From assembly GCA_023105745.1 (NCBI GenBank), contig JALGQZ010000007.1, forward strand, positions 53,735,569 to 53,799,568: a stretch of 64,000 bases of DNA, read 5' to 3'. Shown in pieces: positions 1 to 11,546 of this stretch (position 1 is its first letter; every line of letters begins with the position of its first letter). This stretch comes from Austropuccinia psidii. Taxonomy: Eukaryota > Basidiomycota > Pucciniomycetes > Pucciniales > Sphaerophragmiaceae. The notes below the pieces were generated by a model. That model was given only the letters and a program-made list of their open reading frames with translations, did not search any database and was not told where the DNA came from. Made by a program: the position numbers and the translations under genes.

Positions 1-269
1 ATTTTTTTGAGCTTAGGAAGATTAGAAAAATAAAACCAAAAAAAAATTAATGTTTATTTTAATTTATACAAATGATAAAAAAAATTCCTTTTTTCTTCAA
101 ATTTTTAGTTATTTTTGGGTTGAAGTATTGAAAACAATTTTTTCTTCATTTTTTTGAGATTTGTTCTGTTTTTTTTTATTAAAAAACGTTAAATTTTTAT
201 TTTGGAGTTTTTTTTTTGATTTCGGTATTTTTTTTTTTTAATTTCTATTTTTTTTTTGAATTTTTTTAA
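1..269. other. T-rich low-complexity flank
   Basis: The plus strand is almost pure T with short A runs and no plausible coding sequence. It is the left partner of the A-rich stretch at 416-900, with the foldback element at 270-415 between them, so the block is T-rich on one side of a hairpin and A-rich on the other. Confidence 0.6.
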
Positions 270-415
270 GGGATTTGAATACTATAAATCAGTGCAGAAG
301 CACTTAGTTTAGAGATTTATTTGGTTATTTGTTTGCACTAGCGCTACTGTAAACAAATAACCAAATAAATCTCTAAATCAGTACTTCTTCACCAATTTAA
401 GGTATTCACACCCCT
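270..415. mobile_element. Small foldback (MITE-like) element
   Basis: The segment is an almost complete inverted repeat. A perfect 27-bp arm (left arm from about 314, right arm ending about 378) encloses a loop of about 16 bases. The pairing extends outward with mismatches through GTGAATAC-type sequence to the ends, which read AGGG on the left and CCCCT on the right. There is no coding capacity and no clear target-site duplication. It looks like a non-autonomous foldback or MITE element; an RNA hairpin gene is possible but has no support beyond the fold. Confidence 0.6.
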
Positions 416-3400
416 GAAAAAAAAAGAAAAAAATACAAAGAATTAATAAAAAAATCCAAATCAAAAAAAGCAGAATTAAAAAACAGAAATATCAAAAACA
501 TTCAAAAAAATTCAAAAGTTCAGAAGAAAAGTCAAAAAAAATGAACAATTAAAGAAAAAAAAGTCAAGAAGAAAATGCCTGAAACAAAATTAAAAAAATA
601 GTTAATAAGAGAAAAATTTAAAAAACATTTTAAGAAAATGAAAAAACAATTAATTAGAAGTAAAAATAAATCAATTCTTTTTGGCATTATTGAACAAAAA
701 AATCTCCAAACACCCCAAATAATGAACATAAAAATAAAAATGAACAAGAACCCCAATTAAGGGACAAAATTAGAATCGAATGCAGGAAGAAATATAAACA
801 AAATTTATCCTACAAAACCAAAACTAAGTTAAGAATATAAAAATAAATTAGAAAAGAATAAAATCCCAAAAAAAATAAAAACATTAATCAATTAAGAGAA
901 TAAATATGATTTGTGAATCATCTTGATAAAATAAGGGAGATTATGTGAGATAAAATTATTTGGAAAGGAATGAAATAAAAAAGAGAAATTATATGACATG
1001 GAAATAAAACCACAAAAAATACCACATAAGAATATTCAAGGATATTGGTTTAGTAATTGTTACATATTCTGAAAGCCAAAATTTCCAGAATAATAAGTCC
1101 CCAATAATTAAAATATAATAAAATCATCATATATTTAATATTTAATTATCATTGATAAAAATCATTTAAGGATTTTTCCTAAATTTTGATGGCCAAAAAG
1201 ATCATTATTTTCACAATTATTCATAGGGTGATTGAAAAAATTTCTTTCAAATGATTCCATAAATGTTTCATGAAATTTATTTTGGGGAATGGCCTTTGAG
1301 ATAATTCCAGAAATTTAATAATTAAGTTTTTTGGAAGAAAAATAAACTATTAAATATCTTCCAATCTAACTTGTTATAAAATTTGATGCAACAACATTTC
1401 AACTGATCTAGTTTAGGTTGGTTGTTTAGAGGTTTGAGAAGAACTCAAAAGATTTTGAACGTATGTTTATGCCAAAGATTTAAAAAATCTGAAATAGCCC
1501 ACAAAAAATTCCATAGAAGTGGTTTTTCTAAAATTATTTCTTTCCAATCAGTCTTCCCTTTTTTAAAAAAGGAAGAGTGTGGGCCACTTTTTTATTTATC
1601 CATCATATGATGTTTAAATATTTTAGGAACCTTTTATTTGTATCTTCAAAGATAACTTAATCCTTTAAGCTAATTATTTTTTATCAAAATTAAAATTTTA
1701 TATCACATTAAATATTATTATATAGAAGTAATTGTGGGAATATCTCATTGTCAAATTTCAATTAATCAGTAATTTTAAAGGTTCTTTTGACAAGCTGTAT
1801 TCAACACTTCAAAACTATTTTGTACAATAATGGGTATTTAATGATTGTTTTTGTGTGAATTCCAAACAAAAGAAGAGCTTGAAAATCGACATACAATACT
1901 TTCAAGGTTTGTCTTTTTCATCAAAAAGCCTCAAGAATAGCCATAAATTTTTACCATGAAATATTTTTTCCATTTTTTTGGTCTTTATAAACAAAAAATT
2001 TCAAATTTAAAATCCCTCTAAGCTGAAAAAAATCCCTTCAACTTTATGCAAAGTTAATAAGGACGGAAGGAATTGTAGGAATTGAAAAGCCATCTTTTTA
2101 GCTTCAACTATTCCATTTGCGGCAAAATTACTTGAAAACATTTTAAATGTAGAAATAAGAAAATCCTCAATTTTTGAATGCACATGTTTTACATAAAGAT
2201 GGGCCAAATCCATAGTATATAAAGAAATTTTTTATTAAAGCTTGTTGTAAAATCACATAGGTAAAATTTAGCTGAAAAATATGCAATATAATTCCTAAAT
2301 TTGGCAAATCATTCAAAAATTAATAAGAGCTACCTTAATAAGAAATATTATTCCAATTACTTTTTTGAGATTATAGATTTTGTGTAGTATATTCCCAAGA
2401 GATTACTTATCTGATTAATTTATCCAGAAACTGTAAGGAATACTGCGAGATATTCTCAATTTCACAAAGGCTAAGGAGAACATATTTCTGGAGCTTTTTT
2501 ACTGATAGGAAAAATTTAAGGGCTTTAACACTTTCAAATATTTGGGAGGTGAATCCTCGAAAGAATACATATCATTTCAAAAATATAATAAATATATGGA
2601 CAAAATTGGACTATCGAAAAAGAGAATATTTAATTGTAATATTAGTTCATTATATAGCTATGAATATAATCCATGATTTCTTGTGAAAACAATAATAAAG
2701 GCTTGTTTTTGCATGAAGGCTTTATTTATGAGAGGAAAAGCTTTCAAATTTGATTTTTTCTTCTTTAATTCAATTTTTTTTTCCAAATATGATTAAGATT
2801 TTCTTGATAAGGACCCAAAAACTTTGAAAATAAAGTACATCAATTGATTTGTGAATTAAGATTTTTGAGAGTGCTAATACTTTTTTTTGAGCTTAGATTC
2901 AAATATGCATATAGATTTACATCTATTCTGGAAAAAAAATCAATCTGAATAAATACTTTTCATGAACTGAAAATGATAATTCTCCATAATAAAATATCAC
3001 AGGGATAATTCACTAGTATTACTCAAAAATGGTTTTAAAACTAATTTGGGATTTTTTCAAATGACTAATTATTTCTTGAAACAAAAATGTGTGATAACTT
3101 AATCTTCATGTCATGAAACTAAGTTTTTATTGAAATTATGACCTCTCACATTCTGAATTTTTGCCTCATCAAAACCTTGAAAATTTAATCCTTATTTTTT
3201 ATATCATGTGCACCTTAGTAGAGATTTTCATTCAAGATATTACTATCACATATCTAAATAAGTGAAATAGATGAAAGTAAAATTGATGTAAAAAATACCC
3301 CTTTCAATGAAGGAATAGTAAGAACATTACCCCCTTTTTGTTGGAAGCTGTTTTTTTAACAATATTTATTTTTCTCTGTAAAATGAAAGGAAATATTTAT

Positions 3401-4900
3401 AAACTGAGTTAATTTGTGATTCCCCACAATATTATTACATGATTAAGATTTTTGAAATAATAGCCTTATTAGCAAGAAATCTCATTTTAGGAAATATCCC
3501 TATCAAGTAGCTTATATTGAGAATTTCTGGATTATTATGTGTTGTTCAATATTTTGAGAGATCAAAGGACTCAAATTTTACTTATCATGTGAAAAATGAA
3601 TTGCAGGTGTGAAATCTTAAGTTTTGAAAAAACTAGAATAATATTGTCTTTTATTCTTTCAAAGGAGAAAATAAATTTCAAAAATAAGAGCCATACAAAG
3701 AAATAATAAGCCAAATTAGCCAATGTTTTTTCAAGAAAAATTCCATTTGAATTTTAATTTCAAAAGAAGTTTGTGACTTTTCTTCTTAATAAGTAAAAAA
3801 TTAAGTGACATATCTTAATTTTTGTGATGAGTACTTTGTTAAAGAAAAATATTTCGATCTCAATATTCTTAATCTGAAAATATTAGAACCTCAAAATGGA
3901 ATTTAAGAAAAAAAGACCAATAAAAGGTACTTTGAAATAGTTTGTGGGAAAAAATGATACTTTGAGATTTAAAAATATACAAAAAAAGATTTCATGGTAA
4001 TTGGATTTATCTATATTTGAAAGTTTCTGGGTTGGGTTTCAAAGAATTTTTTGGAAGAAAGCATTTCTCAGGATTTCCATAAGCTAGATAACTCAATTGA
4101 CTTTATGGGAAGTATTTCTTCAGATTTAAAATATGGCTTGGAAGATGACCAAATAATAATATCGAGTTAGAACCCAGTATGAAGAAAGTTGGAATATGGG
4201 TTGAACCTGCTACCCCCCGCCAGCAGGGGTAGAACTTTTTATGGTGATTTGAAGATATATTTATAGCACTACTTTCACTAGGAATGAGATTTATAATGTA
4301 AAAACACCCCTTCTTCATCATTTTTCCCCAAGACTTAAAAATATCATCAACCAATTTATTTAAATCTTTATTTAAGGTTTTATTTTATCAAATCTTGACT
4401 TATCTTTGTTCAAAATAGAATTAAATATTTTAAAACATCAGAATTTTCATAATTTTATCATCAAATACATTTTAAAATAATATTTTTCTGTTAAATCATC
4501 ATTTTCCCATAAATTTTCAATTTGTTATATTATAAATGTTGTTTGAATATAGCTTAAATTTGAATTTTTAATTTGCCATTACCAAGAACATAGATCTATC
4601 CATTATCATAACTATCATTACTAGAAGTAGGTTATTTCTGAGTTTATCTGTGATTTTGGGAAATAAAGCGAAATTTCAACATGGGATGTTAAGGTTTGAG
4701 ATTCCCTAATATTTAAAATAGTGTATTTTAGTTTAAATTATGGATCAATAATTTCTTTTTGGTATAAAAAATTATTTTTTAAATATATTAATTATTGCAT
4801 ATTAATATGTTTTATTATTCTTATAATTACCAAATAACTTAAATATTCTGCCATATTTCTTATTAACTTATATAATAAATGTTATTTTTGAACTTGAAAT
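416..4900. other. AT-rich intergenic DNA, no gene seen
   Basis: From 416 to about 900 the plus strand is strongly A-rich. Beyond that the DNA is ordinary AT-rich sequence with only short random open frames. I see no conserved domain, RNA gene or intact repeat apart from a small hairpin-like repeat near 4196-4240. The stretch ends at the left target-site duplication (GAAAT, 4896-4900) of the Copia element. Confidence 0.6.
4196..4240 (-). repeat. Dispersed hairpin-like repeat, copy 1
   Basis: A GC-rich island in AT-rich DNA. On the minus strand CTACCCC pairs with GGGGTAG and is followed by GGTTCAACCC, which resembles a tRNA B-box. Related sequence occurs at 33391-33435 (plus) and 38161-38203 (minus). 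The three share a TACCCC, GGGG and GGTTCAA-like order. It may be a decayed tRNA-derived SINE or a part of another element. Confidence 0.35.
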
Positions 4901-5488
4901 TGTAAATTTAAGCAAACTAAGAGTATAGTATTAACATCACGATACAACCTGAAATGAGACATAGTAAACCGAGAATGGTTAAGTACCTAAGAGTGAACAA
5001 CAGCACTAATATGTTTAACAAGTCTATCACCACACAAGACACAACTCCTAACACAATAGCTAAGGTGAATGGGTTAGTAGAGTGCTCATAACATGAGAAA
5101 TAATGACGAACCAACCTAACGCTATACAACACACTAATATAAAATTGTAAGTAACTCAAATGTTTATCTATTAATAAATCAGTCGTAAAACACACTAAAT
5201 ATTCAATATCAGTAATTGCGATGACTGGTATGACCAGTCAGAGACAAAACAAACCACTAATTTCTTGAGTGAGTGTTTTTCGTACAATAATCTTATTAAG
5301 AACTAGGAATTGATCACAATACTCCCGTTTTTCATTCAACAGGTCATGCTCCTTATAAAGGTACGCATGACCTTATTCCCACGGCATAATACTTTTGAAG
5401 TCAGTCTTAAGTCCTAGCAGATTCGCTACTCGGCAATAACGGAGACTTATAGTTGCTCACAGACTGGGAGAGATCATGTATCTCAACA
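4901..5488 (-). repeat. Copia 3' LTR
   Basis: 588 bp and identical by eye to the copy at 19763-20350. On the minus strand it starts TGTTGAGATAC and ends ...AAATTTACA. The last codons of the Copia polyprotein run into this LTR and stop at 5407. Open frames inside the LTR (for example 4917-5195) occur in both LTR copies and have no recognisable product. Confidence 0.95.
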
Positions 5489-8400
5489 CCCCCCTTGTCT
5501 TCCATCTGGAGCAACCTTAACTGTTTCATCGCTCCATTGATGGCTGGACGACTGATTGACTTGGTGAGGAAGTCAGCCAGCATGTTTTCTGTAGGTGTAT
5601 ATACAAGTTTGATCACATCTCAAACAAAATGTAGTTGAATGTCTATATGTTTCATACGTCGTGTATTGGTGTTGCAATCGCTGTTGGCAGTGTCTATGCA
5701 CCCTTGATTGTCTTCATGCACTTGTATCGCCTTTATTGTTGTTAGAATGTTGATTTCTTGAATGAATTGTTTGAGCCAAAGCAGTTCACTGGTGAGATCT
5801 GTTAGCGATTTATATTCTGCTTCGGCAGATGATAATGAAACGGTGGGTTGTTTTCTTGTCTTCCAAATGATAAGATTGTTATTTAATAAGACAAGATATC
5901 CTGTTGTCGATCGTCTAGTTATTCTACAGTTTCCCCAGTCAGCATCAGAATATGCAACTGGTGGTTTTCTGACATTTCTTTCATACATCAGCCCAACATT
6001 ATTCGTCCCCTTTAAGTATTTGAGAACATGTAGAAAGGCTTTCCAATGGAGTATTCCTGGATTTTCCAAAAATTGAGACAAGGCACTTATAGAATACAAT
6101 AAATCAGGTCTAGTTGCAGTGCTTAGGTAGCTAAGACTTCCGACAGCACTTCGATAATTAACTTTCAGAGACAGAAATTCTTCTTGTTCTGTTTTTGAGG
6201 CAGCTTCAAGATGACTATTCGGGATGAGTGGTGTTGCTGTTGGCTTGCAGTTGGACATGCCATAGCTTTCAAGTAGTGAGTCGATATAGTGGCTTTGCGT
6301 TAAGGTGATGGTTTTTGGCTCATGAATTATTTTTATTCCTAACATGAGTTCGGCCGAACCCAAGAGCTTTGTTTGAAATTCGCGTTCAATTGCATTTTTA
6401 AAGCTCGTTAAGTTCTTTCCAAAGATACCAATATCATCCACATGAAGAAAAAGCCATATTGGCTCATTGCTTTTAAGGTAGAAGACACATGAGTCAGATT
6501 TTGAAATACTGAAGCCAAATTTTACCAACCACGAAGAGAGGTGATGGTACCAAGCCAGAGGTGCCTGTTTAAGACCGTAGATTGCTCTTTTAAGCTTAAG
6601 ACAAACATTTCTCTTATCCCTGTCGAAGCCTTGAGGAATTGCCAAATACACATCTTCATCCAGTGGTGCATTTAGAAAGGCACTTTTTATATCTAATTGT
6701 TCAAAGCTAAGATTGTTTGCGGCAGCATGAGAAATTAAGGTTCGAAGGGAATTTAACCGACCAGTTGGAGCGAACGTTTTTGAATAATCCTTTCCTTGTG
6801 TTTGTGAGAATCCCTGAGCACAGAGACGTGCTTTGTGTTCAGTAATGTTATTGAGTCCATCTCTTTTTTTTTTGAATACCCAGGTGGTTCCTATCAGTTT
6901 ATAATTATCTTTAATTGCGACTTCTTCCCAAACATTGAGATCGATCATGGTTTGAAGTTCTTTCTTAATAGCCTTTATCCAGTGTTCACAGTTATTTGAC
7001 TTGATTGCCCTGTTATAGGTTAGAGGATCAGTTTCCGTTAGGAGAGCGGCCGGTCGTCTGGAGTAAGGTAAGATATTTTCTTCTCTTATGTCAGAATTAA
7101 TCAACGTTGGATGTCGGGGTCCAATGACTTTGATTTGTCTGGCAGCAGGAGGTAGGCAGCTTTCTAGACTGGAATGTTCATCGTCGCTTCTGGAGTCATT
7201 TTCTTCATCCGAGATCAAGTTTTTTCTTTCCTGATTTTGTTCTTCGATCTCTTCCTGACAGTCAAAGTATTCGTCTTCTTCTGAATTGTCCCAACTGGGA
7301 GTCAAGAAAGGTACATTAGATTCTTTGTGACTCTTTAGCATAGGAAATTCTTTTTCGAAGAATACAACATGCCTACTGTTGTATACTTTTCCATCACTGC
7401 ACTTGAGTATTCTATAGGACGAGGATTCGTTGTTGAACCCAAGCAGTATACCTTCTTCTCCCAAGGGTCCTAGCTTCCAGGATCTCTTTTGTTTAGGAAT
7501 TAGGAAGATTACCTTGCAACCAAAGGTTCGAATCTTTCTGATCTTGGGAGGTTGATTCGTCCATAAGTAATAAGGTGACAAATTCTTCCTTGATGGTGTA
7601 GGTAATATGTTGGTGAGGTAGGTTGCAGTATTGACTGCTTCAGCCCAATACTGATTTGGAAGACGAGAGCTAAGCAGCAGGCATCGGGCTTTATCCAGAA
7701 TGGTCCTGTTTGCTCTCTCTGCTATTCCGTTATGCTCTGGAGTGTGAGGAGGAGATGTGATGTGAGTGAATCCATGTTGTTCTGCCAGTTCTTTAAATTG
7801 TTGATTTATAAATTCTCCACCCCCATCTGTCACTAGTTTCTTTATTTTTTTCTGATGCACGTTTTCAATCATTTTTTGTTGTTTCACAAATTCTTCATAG
7901 GTATCAGACTTATTTTTTAAAAAACAGGTGATCTTGTAAGAAGTATGCTGATCTATTATAGTCAGAATATAATGATGACCAGAAATCGATGATGGTGAAA
8001 TTGGTCCAACCAGATCCATGTGTAAACAGTCCAATGGTTCGGCTGTTTTGGAAAAGTGACCTTTGAATGGAAGGTGGGTCATTTTTCCTTTTACACACAC
8101 ATCACACGGTGTCGAATCAAGTGATTTTAATCCTAATGACTTCAATGCTTGGCTTCCTGGGTGTCCTAATCTTTGATGCCATGAATAGTTGGTAGGCATT
8201 TTTGATAAAAGCGTTTTTGGTTGATTAAAGTTTACCGTCATTAGTTTATTCACAATTTGTCCTTTCAACAATGCTTTTTCGTCATTTTGTAGTTGAAAGG
8301 TCGTGCCATCTTTAATAATGGTGATGGATTTGGAACATAGGTCCAATAAACTGACTAGATTCTTTGCTATGTTAGGAACATAGAGACAGTTCTGTAGAAT

Positions 8401-9239
8401 CATTGATTTACTGTTTATATCGATTTGAACAGTGCCTCGGCCTTTACATACTAAGCTGCTTTTAGGGTCACTCGTGGAAATTCTTTCTTCAGGAGTCCGA
8501 ATCAATTCCGTGAAGAGCTTTTCGTCACTAAACATGTGGTGAGTAGCACCACAATCAATTACTAAGGAGGATGAGGAGTCAGGAGATGAATATGGGTGAG
8601 TTAGCAAGGCTTCAAAGCCAGTTTGATGAGTCTCAGCTTCTGAAGACTTTTTTTTGTTTTTATTTCTAGGAGGCGGACGCAATTCAGGATGTTCAGCCCA
8701 ACAATTTTCTTGTTTGTGCGTGGTATTCTTAGGATTGTGTTTTCCATCGCGGCAAACATAAGTTAACTTATAGGGATAGTCGGAGGAGTTGGTGAGTAAT
8801 GCTGAATTGTCCGTTTTCTCCGTTTTAATACCTTTTTGAAACGTGTCCTTGGTGTTTTTGTGTTGTAGGAGTTCTGAAAGTTTGTCTAGGACTAGTTGGG
8901 GATTTATCGATGAATTCATGGTGAGTACCATTGAATCTATGACATGGTCATAGGCATTGCTATCTCTGCTTATTTTTCCGAGGATAGAATATGCCATGAT
9001 ATCAGGAGGCATGATGATTCCGATACCTGCAATGTCAAAGAGTATGTTTGAGCATTCTTTAACATATTCTTCAATGTTTCCATTGAAGCAAAGGCATTCC
9101 CATCGGACCCAAGTTCTTCCCCTATTGGTGACTGTTTGTGAGGCAAATTTTTCGTGTATTTTAGTCCATAACAGTTTAGCGTTTTTAACTGTGTTGGCGT
9201 TAACAACAGTAACTATTATCTCAGGGTGCAATCTACTGA
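5407..9239 (-). pseudogene. Copia Gag-Pol polyprotein, main part, split by Gypsy and one stop codon
   Basis: Going from 9239 downward the frame encodes: the rest of a UBN2-type gag; a zinc-knuckle-like stretch (CRDGKHNP...H...CWAEHPELRPP); an aspartic protease with VIDCGATHHM; a GAG-pre-integrase zinc region (HQRLGHPG...CDVCVKGK); an integrase core with DLVGP, DGGGEF and an E in EHNGIAERAN; an RVT_2 reverse transcriptase with HVDDIGIFG; and an RNase H with SDADWG and SSAEAEY. The order is diagnostic of Copia. Two breaks are visible. The N-terminal gag lies 10 kb away beyond the nested Gypsy. An in-frame TGA at 5620-5622 stands where relatives usually have arginine just after the RNase H histidine region; CGA to TGA is a single transition. 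The same frame resumes and ends at 5407 inside the LTR. Confidence 0.93.
5489..5502 (-). promoter_or_regulatory. Copia polypurine tract
   Basis: On the element strand, GAAGACAAGGGGGG directly abuts the first base of the 3' LTR. Such a purine run primes plus-strand DNA synthesis. Here it lies inside the coding frame and encodes the EDKGG residues of the polyprotein. Confidence 0.75.
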
Positions 9240-11161
9240 TGTGAGCCTTTAGGTATATTTTACATACCCAAATAGGCCACAATTATCTTAAAAAGAAATT
9301 TTGAATTATGCAAAACTCATAAGTCATGCATATATCCAAAATTCATCATTTTCAATTTCAGAAAAGATGAATAACTTTTTATTGAGTAAGTAAATCCATG
9401 GATTTAAGACCAGATTTGGATTCTACACAAAAATTCACCTAGGGTAGCTCCATAGAGTGAATAAGCTCAATTTAAGTATTTGAGGTGGTAAAATGGAAAA
9501 TACTTCAATACCACATCATTAATACCACATAAAAGATCCGTGAAAATTTTTGTTTTTCTTGATTTTTAGCCAAAATAATGGGAAAGTGAGAAATCCCATG
9601 TTACATATACACTAAGAATAGTGTTATGCATGTTTTGAGCACTTAATATCATGGTATTCTTACATGGACTTTTGGTACACCCATAGTGGATATCTCACTT
9701 TAAGCTTAAATTACTATTTTGACGTAAAAAATAGGCAAGGGGGACAAAAGACATCAAAGAGAGCCAGGGTACCCAACTTCTGAGGCCTCAGAGGCGTGGA
9801 TAGCTCCAGAGCATGGATCCATGGCTCATCTTAGCCTAATTGGTAAACTAAAACTCTTTGGGAACTTGGTTACCAAGTTACAACTACTGTAAAAAAACCA
9901 GAAAATAGCAAATAACCTGCTATTTTGACGTGCCAAGGAGGTAATGAGCTACTTACACTCCTGTAACCATGTCAATTACTAATGACTTTCCATGGATAAA
10001 CCCCAAAAGAGTAATTAAAACCCTTTTGGGACCCATATTCATTGATTTACCTCATAGCAACCAGCAAAACACTGCTATTTGCAATTCTACGTAGAAATGA
10101 GGTAAAAACTTCAAAAATTCATTAAAAATACAATTCTTAATGAATCTTTCTGAAACTTTCAGGACTAAAGGAGAACTGTACTATCTATGGTACAACCAAA
10201 AAGAATTACAGCTTTACTAGTAAAATTAAAAGTTTTACTTACAGTCCATTTTTGGTTATTCTACGTGAAACACTGAATCTTCAAAAATTCACAGTAATTA
10301 CAACCTTTGATGAAATTGGCAATAACATTGATAACTTTGAGAAATCAATGATTATTTTAGAATAAAAGAAGATTTACAAGTGTTACTCCTTTTATTCTTA
10401 ACCATATTGGGGTTGGTAGTCACGTAAAAGCATCAATTAAGTAATTATGATAATCTTACGTGACAACTGATGATGCAATCAATAATCCAAAAGGGTTTAT
10501 TATTTTCTCACTCACTTGTTTTTCAGTTTGCTCCATGGCACGCCTCTGTGAGCTGTTGTTGACTTAAAAGAGGCCTTCTCTTGCTGTTTTTTCCAAAGAA
10601 TCATCTTATCAATTTATTAAATCTTTATTACCAACAAGTAAGTATTAGTTCAACTATTCTTAAGTGTTTTAATCTTTCAGAATCAATCAGAAAGACGTGA
10701 AATCATAGAATTCAACTATATATTGTTGTAATATTGTTATAAATCCTGTTGATCCCTTAAATCCACAATTCCACGTCAAATTTCTCTGCTTTTATCTATC
10801 AATAAGTTCTTTGGAGTATTAGTGAGTCATTTATCTTTAATTCTTAAAGTTTTTCTCTAGTAATAGTTTTCTTCAAGAATTATCTTTATAATTATTCTTG
10901 TAAAAGATGATTATATATTAAAATAATTTTATTATTTTAATAAAAGAAGTTTTTATTATTAAATTCTTCTTGTAATTGATTCTTGTAGACAATTACTGCT
11001 CACTGTTATAATCACTAGTAGTGTATAACACGTGAAAGAAATAATTTTATAATTATTTAATTGTGGTTATAATAATTTCTTATTATTATATTTCATAAGA
11101 ACAGACATAGTACTGTTGATTAATAGTAATATTATCATCAGTTTCATAGTCACATCTTACA
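9240..11161 (+). repeat. Gypsy-1 5' LTR
   Basis: A 1922-bp LTR starting TGTGAGCCTTTAGG and ending CACATCTTACA. It is unusually long and contains no long open frame. Most of its few CpG dinucleotides lie in ACGT cores. A related sequence forms the solo LTR at 27063-29185 and the inverted LTR at 51604-56335. Confidence 0.95.
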
Positions 11162-11179
11162 TTTGGGGGCCTGGCCGTG
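11162..11179 (+). promoter_or_regulatory. Gypsy-1 primer-binding site
   Basis: Two bases after the LTR comes TGGGGGCCTGGCCGTG. The leading TGG is complementary to a tRNA CCA end, and TGGGGGC is how proline-tRNA primer sites begin in other retroelements. The same 16 bases follow the LTR of Gypsy-2 at 40183. The assignment to tRNA-Pro is inference. Confidence 0.7.
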
Positions 11180-11546
11180 TTTTTTGAACCTTGTACCCTT
11201 AATTAATATATTTTTAAGCTCTGAAATATATTAATTTAATTAATTTTTTTCTTTCAATTTGAAGTTAAAATATTTTTATTTTTGAAATTGTTTTAAAATC
11301 TTTTTCATTGAGGAATTTGGTTTAATTTTATATTGTTTTTACACGTGGCTTTTTCACATCCAAAAACTTATAAAATTATTCTTTGAGTTACTCTGAATTA
11401 ATTTTATTCAAAATCTTAAATTTTAATTTTTTTTCTTTAAAAAGAATAATTTTTTTAATATTAAAAAATATAAAACTTATAAAAAATCTTTAAAAATATT
11501 TTAAAAAAGTATAAAAAATAATTTTTCTCTTTTATAATTTTTCTAG

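Noticed and set aside
532..756. Phe/Ile-rich open frame on the minus strand, looking like a membrane protein
   Set aside because: It is a translation of A-rich/T-rich low-complexity DNA next to the foldback element. The same holds for 36780-37019 on the plus strand.
4917..5195. 92-codon minus-strand open frame, also at 19779-20057
   Set aside because: It lies wholly inside the Copia LTRs, is identical because the LTRs are, and has no domain or separate signals.
5762..6076. Plus-strand open frames within 5453-9244
   Set aside because: They are shadows of the Copia polyprotein on the opposite strand.
7520..7540. GGTTCGAATC resembling a tRNA B-box
   Set aside because: It lies within the Copia integrase region and has no matching A-box or stem structure.
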